From Methanobacteriota archaeon (lineage in GTDB: Archaea; Thermoplasmatota; Thermoplasmata; RBG-16-68-12; EA-27), in the NCBI GenBank assembly GCA_016207545.1, contig JACQPO010000081.1, forward strand, positions 1 to 15,691: DNA of 15,691 nucleotides, read 5' to 3'. Under the pieces are notes generated by a model. The model was not told the DNA's origin, did not search any database, and was given only the letters and a program-made list of their open reading frames with translations. The position numbers and the translations under genes are program-made. Below are positions 6,412 to 11,626 of this stretch, in pieces. Positions within the stretch are counted from its first letter, which is position 1, and the number at the start of each line of letters is the position of its first letter.

Positions 6412-7306
6412 GTTCGAGCCTCCGGTGGTACACGACGAGCCCGTGGACGCTGTTCCGGATCCGGCGGTGGAGGAACTCTCGGGAGTAGAACGTCGCGCCC
6501 TTCCCGTACCGGCCGAACAACTCCTCGACCATCGCCTCCTCATCCTTCGCTTTGTATCGTTCGCGGACGAACGCAGACCATAGCTCGTACCGTTCGCGCT
6601 GGGTCTCGATTGCGGCCCGCGGCTCCGTGTGGGGCCCGAAGTGGGAGAACAGGAGGGCCCTCGGCTCGAACGCGAGCATCGTCTCGAACGAGGCGAGGTT
6701 GTTCGTCAGGTCGAACGATGGCGCCGGCGTGACGGGCATCAGGAGGTTGTCCCGCGGGAACCACAGGCCCGCCTCGTCGCCCGTGTAGATGCATCGGTTC
6801 TTCGCGTCCGTGACGATGAGCTCGTGGGGCGCGTGGCCGGGCGTGTGGTGGAACGTGAGGACGCGGCCGCCGAGGTCGAGCGTGTCGCCATCCCTCACCG
6901 CCACGAGCCGGTCGGGCCGGATGGGACGCATCGTGCCGAAGGACTCCGCCATGTCCTGGAGCGCATCCGTCGCGCTCGCGAGCAGGCGGGAGGGGTCGAC
7001 GAGGTGCTTGTGCCCGCGCTCGTGGACGTACACGGTCGCGTTCCGCATCGCGTCGAGCAGGAAGCCGGCGCCGCCCGCGTGGTCGAGGTGGATGTGGCTC
7101 ACGACGAGCGCGTCCACGTCTTCCGGGTTGTATCCGAAGTCGTGGACCGCCGCCAAGATCGCATCCGCATCGTTCGACGTGCCCGTCTCGACGAGCGCGA
7201 CCCTCTCGTCGTCGATCAGGTAGACGGACCCGAACTCCCGCTCCCCGAACATGTGGACGTCCGTGTAGTACGTGTTCGGGTCCCACGGGAGCCGTTCGAA
7301 CGGCAT
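6392..7306 (-). CDS. MBL-fold metallohydrolase
   Basis: This 304-residue protein has the complete metal site of metallo-beta-lactamase-fold hydrolases: HIHLDHAG at 71-78, TPGHAP with His158, TGDEAG with Asp177, and a final His222 in LFSHFGPH. The C-terminal 80 residues are helical (YELWSAFVRERYKAKDEEAM) and may add substrate specificity. The substrate is unknown; the layout is that of soluble MBL hydrolases of the glyoxalase II/arylsulfatase-like broad group. The ATG at 7306 lies about 28 bases from a TATA-like CTATAC on the minus strand. An open extension to 7645 runs through the tRNA gene and is spurious. Together with the overlapping eIF2B-like gene it forms a two-gene operon. Confidence 0.88.
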   Translation of the reverse strand: MPFERLPWDPNTYYTDVHMFGEREFGSVYLIDDERVALVETGTSNDADAILAAVHDFGYNPEDVDALVVSHIHLDHAGGAGFLLDAMRNATVYVHERGHKHLVDPSRLLASATDALQDMAESFGTMRPIRPDRLVAVRDGDTLDLGGRVLTFHHTPGHAPHELIVTDAKNRCIYTGDEAGLWFPRDNLLMPVTPAPSFDLTNNLASFETMLAFEPRALLFSHFGPHTEPRAAIETQRERYELWSAFVRERYKAKDEEAMVEELFGRYGKGATFYSREFLHRRIRNSVHGLVVYHRRLEHAAPGR

Positions 7307-7330
7307 CGCTCCGCGGGACGTCGCGCCCGC

Positions 7331-7337
7331 GTATAGC
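7331..7337 (-). promoter_or_regulatory. TATA-like element for the MBL / eIF2B-like operon
   Basis: The minus strand reads AAAGGCTATACGC, a BRE-like AAAGG followed by CTATAC. It is centred about 28 bases before the ATG at 7306, which suits a leaderless transcript and decides the start. Confidence 0.5.
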
Positions 7338-7351
7338 CTTTCCCGGTGCGG

Positions 7352-7360
7352 CTTAATACG
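7352..7360 (+). promoter_or_regulatory. TATA-like element for tRNA-Leu
   Basis: CTTAATACG is centred near 7356, 26 bases before the first base of the tRNA-Leu gene (7382). This spacing is exactly what TBP/TFB initiation at the mature 5' end would use. It stands back to back with the MBL operon promoter. Confidence 0.5.
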
Positions 7361-7381
7361 CGCGTCCGCCATTCGAGCCAC

Positions 7382-7466
7382 GCGTGGGTAGCCAAGCCTG
7401 GCCAACGGCGCGAGGTTTAGGACCTCGTCCCGCAGGGGTTCCCAGGTTCGAATCCTGGCCCACGCA
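7382..7466 (+). tRNA. tRNA-Leu, anticodon UAG
   Basis: The 85-base gene folds as a class II tRNA. The acceptor stem pairs GCGTGGG (7382-7388) with CCCACGC (7459-7465), with discriminator A7466. The D-stem is GCC/GGC, and the anticodon stem CGAGG/CCTCG surrounds the loop TTTAGGA with anticodon TAG at 7418-7420. A long variable arm (CCC-gca-GGG) and T-stem CCAGG/CCTGG with TTCGAAT loop complete it. The long variable arm and A discriminator are Leu identity features. CCA is not encoded. No intron is seen. The 3' part is repeated exactly at 8968-8985, so this gene appears to have served as an integration site. Confidence 0.95.
7449..7466 (+). repeat. Left attachment-site copy (within tRNA-Leu 3' end)
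   Basis: CGAATCCTGGCCCACGCA comprises part of the T-loop, the 3' T-stem, the 3' acceptor strand and the discriminator of tRNA-Leu. It is identical to 8968-8985, and similarity stops immediately after it. Confidence 0.8.
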
Positions 7467-7539
7467 ATGCCCCTCTGCGTTGGCAAGCTCGTTTGCTCAG
7501 GCCCCTTGGCTTCTGCCCCGCTGTACCGCGGGTCTAAGG

Positions 7540-7983
7540 TCAAGCGCCCTGCGGCACGAGGCCCAGTTGAGCCATCATTCCCAGCAGGTCGTAGTACTCG
7601 TGGGCCTCCGCAATCTTGCCATCCTCGACCTTGAATACGATGCACATCCGAAGTTCAACCGGCCTATTCGTGGGCTTGACGATCTGGCCGCCCGGGCCCG
7701 GTAAGGCGCCCTTGTGATGGGCGCGGAATAACCATTCCTGGCAGATCCACTCTCCTTGACCGATTGACCCGAGGAGCTGGTTCTGGCCATCAGGGAACGC
7801 TGTCATTGCGGTTTCGAAATTCCGCCGTATGGCGTCGCGCCCTTTGAACGGTTCCGGGGAGGCGGGGTGAACGTGGATCGCGGACTCGGCGAAAATCTCA
7901 ACCAGGCCATCCAGGTCCTTCGCGTTGAACGCCTCGCGTGCGGCGTCGACAATCTTTCGATTTGCTTCGGTTGCCAGCGCCAT
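7540..7983 (-). CDS. SnoaL-like / NTF2-fold protein
   Basis: This 147-residue protein has the pattern of SnoaL-like polyketide-cyclase-type domains: an N-terminal helix IVDAAREAFNAKDLDGLVEIF, then HPASPEPFKGRDAIRRNFE, a central sheet and the closing CIVFKVEDGKIAEAHEYYDLLGMM. Such small alpha+beta-barrel proteins bind or isomerise small hydrophobic molecules, but many are uncharacterised; no specific substrate can be named. The ATG at 7983 begins just before the first conserved helix; an extension to 8091 is in frame but has no family similarity. It lies inside the tRNA-bounded island, on the opposite strand to the toxin-like pair. Confidence 0.82.
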   Translation of the reverse strand: MALATEANRKIVDAAREAFNAKDLDGLVEIFAESAIHVHPASPEPFKGRDAIRRNFETAMTAFPDGQNQLLGSIGQGEWICQEWLFRAHHKGALPGPGGQIVKPTNRPVELRMCIVFKVEDGKIAEAHEYYDLLGMMAQLGLVPQGA

Positions 7984-8118
7984 TCCCGCGGTCGCAAGAG
8001 CCCCCTTCGAACTTAACAGGTTACGTGTCGGACGGAATTCACCGGGCGATCCGATCCGACTATCGCCGCAGCTCGTTCCCAGATGGCCCATGGTCCGTCA
8101 TGTACACAACCGTGCGTC

Positions 8119-8150
8119 CCGAGCATTCGTCGAGATCCCAGCATGCTCGG
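8119..8150. repeat. Perfect 8-bp inverted repeat in the island
   Basis: CCGAGCAT (8119-8126) and ATGCTCGG (8143-8150) are exact reverse complements separated by 16 bases, in the divergent gap between the SnoaL-like gene and the wHTH gene. It could be a dimeric operator with sites about two helical turns apart, or a recombination-related site. Confidence 0.5.
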
Positions 8151-8180
8151 CGATACGATAACGATTTCATTAAGCAATGA

Positions 8181-8205
8181 ATTAATATAGTAGTCTAGAC
8201 CTACT
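8181..8205 (+). promoter_or_regulatory. TATA box and operator candidate of the wHTH/RelE-like pair
   Basis: ATTAATATA (8181-8189) predicts transcription close to the ATG at 8214. An inverted repeat AGTAG-N7-CTACT (8189-8205), with TCTAGA in its centre, lies between the TATA box and the start. That is where binding by the wHTH product would block transcription. Autoregulation is inferred from this layout only. Confidence 0.5.
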
Positions 8206-8213
8206 CCTCTTGG

Positions 8214-8480
8214 ATGACGCCTTCCGCTTCGATCATGGCGCCTAGAGGGCCAACCGTGGCCACGCTGAAGGCCATCGAAGATGTCCTGCGGCGAGAGGCG
8301 GTGCCCATGACGCGATACAAGATCCGGCAGGCCTTGCGGAATCGAATCGCCCAGCCGCTCCTAGACCAGGCCATCGAGTACATGGCCGACCACGAGATGG
8401 TGTACGACGAGGGTCCTGGCGGCAACGTCCTCTGGATCCGCACCTCCGCCGCGACGCGCGCTCGGCTTCGCGGCGAATAG
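8214..8480 (+). CDS. Small winged-helix-like protein, probable antitoxin
   Basis: This 88-residue protein is a compact helical domain: an alpha-1 ATLKAIEDVLRR, an HTH-like MTRYKIRQALRNRIAQPLLDQAIEYM at 32-57, then a wing-like hairpin MVYDEGPGGNVLWI at 62-75. That is the order of a winged helix. It is followed after three bases by a RelE-like gene, so an antitoxin that also regulates the operon is the best reading. The ATG at 8214 matches a leaderless transcript from the 8181 TATA box; an internal ATG at 8235 is the alternative. Direct antitoxin function is inference. Confidence 0.7.
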   Translation: MTPSASIMAPRGPTVATLKAIEDVLRREAVPMTRYKIRQALRNRIAQPLLDQAIEYMADHEMVYDEGPGGNVLWIRTSAATRARLRGE

Positions 8481-8483
8481 GCG

Positions 8484-8870
8484 GTGTGCGTGGCCAGGCC
8501 GAAGCTTCTCGGCATCGACTACGCCGCGAAAGCCGCACCCGTCGTCGAGGATTGGCGTCGGTTGGCGAAAACGGGAACCGACGACGAGAAACGTCGTGCG
8601 AGGGCCAAGCTCAAGAGCCTCACGACCTTCGAGCTTCGTGGCCGGACAAATCCGCTGACTGCGGGCGACCCCGTTGCCAAGGATCGCTGGCCTCGCGACC
8701 TCGTCCGCGACTATGGGGCGGACATCCCCAACCTGTTCCGATTTGAGCTGGCCGACCGGTGGCGGGGCTACTACTCGCTCATTGGGGAACCGGGTGGTGC
8801 CCGCATCTGGATTCTCTACTTGTGGGACCATCGCACGTACAGCAAGCAGAGTGGATACCCGAAAAGGTAG
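8484..8870 (+). CDS. Probable RelE/ParE-superfamily toxin (archaeal type)
   Basis: This 128-residue basic protein ends in the pattern of archaeal RelE/ParE-like proteins: WPRDLVRDYG at 69-78, NLFRFELADRWRGYYSL at 83-99 and IWILYLWDHRTYSKQSGY at 108-125. In the family this is the NLxRxxL-WRxxY strand pair and a DHxxY...GY tail. RelE-type toxins are ribosome-associated mRNA interferases, but catalytic residues vary and cannot be confirmed here. The GTG start at 8484 leaves a three-base gap from the wHTH gene; a second GTG at 8490 is possible. The pair forms one transcription unit inside the tRNA-bounded island. Confidence 0.65.
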   Translation: MCVARPKLLGIDYAAKAAPVVEDWRRLAKTGTDDEKRRARAKLKSLTTFELRGRTNPLTAGDPVAKDRWPRDLVRDYGADIPNLFRFELADRWRGYYSLIGEPGGARIWILYLWDHRTYSKQSGYPKR

Positions 8871-8956
8871 CTGTTTCCTCGCTATCATGGGCGATTCGCG
8901 GTTTGCTCTGAAAGGCGTGCTTCGCCGGAGCAGGGGTGCCGAGGGCGAACTCGCCC

Positions 8957-8966
8957 ATGGATCCAT
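8957..8966. repeat. 10-bp palindrome beside the right attachment copy
   Basis: ATGGATCCAT is a perfect palindrome ending two bases before the 18-bp tRNA-derived repeat. It may simply be chance; its position next to the presumed crossover site makes it worth noting. Confidence 0.4.
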
Positions 8967-8967
8967 C

Positions 8968-8985
8968 CGAATCCTGGCCCACGCA
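8968..8985 (+). repeat. Right attachment-site copy (tRNA-Leu 3' fragment)
   Basis: CGAATCCTGGCCCACGCA is identical to the last 18 bases of tRNA-Leu (7449-7466). It stands alone here without any tRNA 5' part and marks the distal end of the island. Confidence 0.8.
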
Positions 8986-9004
8986 TTCTTGCTAGCAGAC
9001 ATGA

Positions 9005-10177
9005 TCACGGCCGGGTATTTCCCAACCATCTCACTTGGCCGTCGACTCCTGCGTGTTCGCAGTACTCCGAAAACCGCCGCTCAACGGCCTTCTTGTCGGT
9101 GGCGGAGAGCATTTTGAAAGGCTGAACCTCGATTGACGTATGGGTCTTCTTCGTGACCCGTTTCCACGTAGCAACGACGAATCCATCGACAAGGACCGTC
9201 GGTTTCACCATTCCGACGGGTATCTTCGGGAATATTCGTTTGTAGTATGCCATATCCATGAACCTGGACTTGTCTTTCAGACTCAACAGGAGGGAGTCGT
9301 ACTTCGGGAGCACCGTTACTTTGGGAGAAGGCGGAACGTCCCTGTCGATGTCCCGGGCCAATGCGACGTACGGGTCTGTGGAATGCCCGATTCTCACCTC
9401 AACCAACTCTGTCGCAAGACTGCGCAGAGCCTGATTCACTTGACTCCTGGAAAGGTATGCCCAGTGCATGATGTCCTCCTTCGATACGGGCCCGTGACGG
9501 GCGATGTACCGGCGGAGCAGTTCGATCCGGCAGGTTTCATGGCCGGGGGGAGCGCCAAGGTTCGGGATCCAGTCGTCGGAACGCATCCACAAGCTGCGAG
9601 ACCCACGCTTCCCCGCGTGGACGAGAAGACCCGAGAAGGCCATCTCGCCCACACCAGACCAGATCCCTTCCTTCAACCGCAGTCGGCGAGCCCTTCTGTT
9701 AACGAGCGCCCTCATCTCCTCCGCGGTGACGGCTCGTCCTTTTATCTCTTCCAGGACGGGTTCGTAGAGCAGCCTCCGTCTCCTTTCTCTAGCCGGATAC
9801 CGCCGTTTCTTCGCGATCGTGTCAATCCAGTTCAAGAGCCTTTCAGCGCCCCCGCCGAGAACGTAAACGTAGTAGTCTTTGCTGGGAACCGTGTGCATGG
9901 CACTCCTTATGGCCCAAGTCCTGACGAGGCCACCACCCGGTTTCAGTTCGGAGAGGAGATCAGAACTGCTGAGACCGTCCGTCCGGGCCCAGAAGGATGA
10001 AATGCTTTCCCGGATGCTCTGCGATTGGATGCCACAACAGGCATCCGCCACCTTCATCGGAGCATCGCGTCCCTGCAATCTGCTGGAGAGACAGTGGGAC
10101 CAGAGCAGGCGTCTGTTTAGATCCTCGTAAATCTCACCCTCGACGATAACACCTCCGGGCTCGCGCCCTTCGGGCAC
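9005..10177 (-). CDS. Winged-helix (HTH_42) protein of the AlkZ/YcaQ DNA glycosylase type
   Basis: This 390-residue protein matches the HTH_42 superfamily. It has an N-terminal ACCGIQSQ segment whose Gln51-Ser-Gln53 fits the catalytic QxQ motif described for AlkZ-type glycosylases, then LVRTWAIRSAMHTVP at 84-98. A winged-helix part follows around 220-260, then the hallmark LPKYDSLLLSLKDKSR at 290-305 and VLVDGFVVATWK at 328-339. Characterised relatives unhook interstrand crosslinks or excise bulky alkylated bases; most archaeal members are untested. The start is a GTG at 10177 without a clear Shine-Dalgarno. Its base composition is less GC-rich than the core genes and it abuts the tRNA-derived repeat, so transfer is plausible. 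Confidence 0.82.
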   Translation of the reverse strand: MPEGREPGGVIVEGEIYEDLNRRLLWSHCLSSRLQGRDAPMKVADACCGIQSQSIRESISSFWARTDGLSSSDLLSELKPGGGLVRTWAIRSAMHTVPSKDYYVYVLGGGAERLLNWIDTIAKKRRYPARERRRRLLYEPVLEEIKGRAVTAEEMRALVNRRARRLRLKEGIWSGVGEMAFSGLLVHAGKRGSRSLWMRSDDWIPNLGAPPGHETCRIELLRRYIARHGPVSKEDIMHWAYLSRSQVNQALRSLATELVEVRIGHSTDPYVALARDIDRDVPPSPKVTVLPKYDSLLLSLKDKSRFMDMAYYKRIFPKIPVGMVKPTVLVDGFVVATWKRVTKKTHTSIEVQPFKMLSATDKKAVERRFSEYCEHAGVDGQVRWLGNTRP

Positions 10178-10254
10178 GAAGACCCGGGAGGGTCTAAAGC
10201 CTTACGAGCAAGAGGCGCGGATCTGGCCGACGCACCCATTGCGGTCACGCAGGC

Positions 10255-10536
10255 TCATGCGGTCCACATTCGCAGCGGCGTGTAGCCTTCCTGCCGCAAC
10301 GAGACCGCCCCGAGCAGGAACCCGAGCCCCGTGAGTCCGATGCCGCCAAAAATGAGCAGGTGGACGGGCGCGAGGATCGACTCGAGTTCGGGGGAGAACC
10401 CCGCGATCTCGTGCTGGTAGAAGTCCGCCGTCAGTCCGAGCCCACTCATCCCGAGCCCCGCGGCCATCACGAGGAAGGCGAGTCCGAGCCGCTTCCACAG
10501 CCGGTGCGCCACGACCGTCGCGCGTTGCTCGACCAT
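10255..10536 (-). CDS. Small two-helix membrane protein of unknown function
   Basis: This 93-residue protein has two hydrophobic segments, LGLAFLVMAAGLGMSGLGLTA (about 18-38) and APVHLLIFGGIGLTGLGFLLGAV (about 56-78). They are separated by a short loop containing DFYQHEIAGFSPELE. The N-terminus is basic (AHRLWKRL). I recognise no family. The ATG at 10536 follows a TATA-like CATAAC near 10563 at leaderless spacing; an extension to 10608 is in frame but crosses that element. It lies 82 bases downstream of cgi121 on the same strand. Confidence 0.65.
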   Translation of the reverse strand: MVEQRATVVAHRLWKRLGLAFLVMAAGLGMSGLGLTADFYQHEIAGFSPELESILAPVHLLIFGGIGLTGLGFLLGAVSLRQEGYTPLRMWTA

Positions 10537-10618
10537 TGGATGACCCCGTTGTATGACGGAGTTATGTCCGGGCTTGGGCCCTCGCTCCCTATTCTCCCTA
10601 CGCGCCAATAGAATACGT

Positions 10619-11095
10619 TCACTTGGCGAGGTCGACGAGGGCCACGCGCTCGAGGACGAGGTCCGCGATCCGGTCGGGCGGCACGGACGCGAGCTCCGCC
10701 TCCGTGATTCCGAAGGCCGCGAGCTTCCCCAGGGACGGCGCCAGGACGCCGTCGTCGCGGGTGAGGTTCAACACCGCCAAGAGTTCGCCCGGGTTCGCGT
10801 CCCCGAACAGGACGACCGCGAATTCCCTCGTGTCGTCCCGAATCCCCATCTTCCGGAGGGCGTCCGCGATCTGCCGCTCGCCGGAGGCGTATAGGACGAA
10901 CTCCACCGCCAGCGACTTCGCGACGTTCGTGCCTTCCCGCATCGCACGCTCCGCGTGCTCCGCGGCGGACACGAGGTGGTCGCGACCGACGACGTACCGA
11001 GCGTCGAGGAGCTGGACCGCCCCTTCGAGGCCCCGCACCGCCGCCAACCGAACCTCCGGCGGACCCGCCTCCCCGCGCGCGCCGACGAACTGCAC
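10619..11095 (-). CDS. cgi121: KEOPS complex subunit Cgi121
   Basis: This 158-residue protein shows the Cgi121 pattern: DARYVVGRDHLVSAAEHAERA at 31-51, the NVAKSLAVEFVLYASGERQI helix-strand at 57-76, and ADALRKMGIRD following it. Cgi121 binds Bud32 in the KEOPS complex, which makes the t6A modification of ANN-decoding tRNAs, and it also contacts the tRNA 3' end. The start is a GTG at 11095, exactly about 26 bases from the CTATTTACC box on the minus strand, so the mRNA is predicted to be leaderless with a GTG initiator. A long open extension to 11575 runs antisense to the DUF3237 gene and is rejected. hel308 lies about 0.5 kb upstream on the same strand. Confidence 0.87.
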   Translation of the reverse strand: MQFVGARGEAGPPEVRLAAVRGLEGAVQLLDARYVVGRDHLVSAAEHAERAMREGTNVAKSLAVEFVLYASGERQIADALRKMGIRDDTREFAVVLFGDANPGELLAVLNLTRDDGVLAPSLGKLAAFGITEAELASVPPDRIADLVLERVALVDLAK

Positions 11096-11116
11096 GGACC
11101 CGCAAACGGGCGCGGC

Positions 11117-11125
11117 GGTAAATAG
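11117..11125. promoter_or_regulatory. Shared TATA-like box of cgi121 and the DUF3237 gene
   Basis: GGTAAATAG (plus) / CTATTTACC (minus) is the only A/T-rich stretch between the two divergent genes. The distance from its centre is 26 bases to the cgi121 GTG and about 35 bases to the DUF3237 ATG, so one transcript is leaderless and the other has a leader of about eight bases. Confidence 0.55.
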
Positions 11126-11155
11126 CCCTCGGCCGATTCTCCCCGGGGGGCCGAG

Positions 11156-11626
11156 ATGAGGCTCGAGAAGCTGTGCGACATGGACATGTACTACCGGGGC
11201 GAAGGCGTGTGGCTGCGCCCCTTCGGGGAAAAGGAGGCCGCCGGCTTCGGATCCGGTGACGGGGAGGTCCGGGGGGAGCGACTTCGGGGCAGGATGGTGT
11301 GGTCGAACCACCCGCGGAGGCGGGAGGACGGCGTGTGGTGTCCCGATTGCCACGGCTACATTACGACGGAGGACGGCGCCCAGATTCTCGTCTCGATTCG
11401 GGGCTACAGCGTCCGGGAGGAGACGCCGGATGTGCGCCGGGCGATCCTCACGACGGTCTCCTTCCAAGCGTCGGACCCGCGCTACCGGTGGCTCAATTTC
11501 GTGATCGGGGTGGGGGAGGGCGAAATCGAGGAGAATCCGAGGGACAAATCGGACCTCGACCACTGGTGGCTCCACGTGTACGCGTGCGTGAACGAGGTCG
11601 CGAAGGCGCCGCCCGCGATCCGGTGA
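11156..11626 (+). CDS. DUF3237-like domain protein
   Basis: This 156-residue protein resembles DUF3237 members. It has an N-terminal MRLEKLCDMDMYYRGEG strand, GEVRGERLRGRMVWSNHPRR (36-55), then the characteristic DCHGYITTEDGAQILVSIRGY (64-84) and YRWLNFVIGVGEGEI (109-123). This suggests a small beta-barrel domain. The family function is not known. Cys62 and Cys65 form a CPDC pair that could bind metal or form a disulfide. The ATG at 11156 is the first in frame and close to the shared promoter. Its TGA abuts the hel308 stop as TGATCA, leaving no 3' intergenic space. Confidence 0.78.
   Translation: MRLEKLCDMDMYYRGEGVWLRPFGEKEAAGFGSGDGEVRGERLRGRMVWSNHPRRREDGVWCPDCHGYITTEDGAQILVSIRGYSVREETPDVRRAILTTVSFQASDPRYRWLNFVIGVGEGEIEENPRDKSDLDHWWLHVYACVNEVAKAPPAIR

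Larger units (their letters stand above)
7449..8985. mobile_element. Small integrated island in the tRNA-Leu gene (no integrase in view)
   Basis: The last 18 bases of tRNA-Leu recur exactly at 8968-8985 in the same orientation, the classical signature of integration into a tRNA 3' end with the attachment core duplicated. The intervening 1.5 kb carries a SnoaL-like gene, a wHTH/RelE-like pair, several inverted repeats and visibly more A+T than the flanks. No recombinase gene is present, so it is either a decayed remnant or was moved by an enzyme supplied in trans. Confidence 0.65.

Noticed and set aside
7307..7645. N-terminal extension of the MBL hydrolase
   Set aside because: The frame runs antisense through the tRNA-Leu gene and its promoter and has no family similarity.
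10181..10194. GACCC-GGGA-GGGTC inverted repeat upstream of the AlkZ-type gene
   Set aside because: Five-base arms in GC-rich DNA are expected by chance, and there is no T-tract or clear promoter relation.
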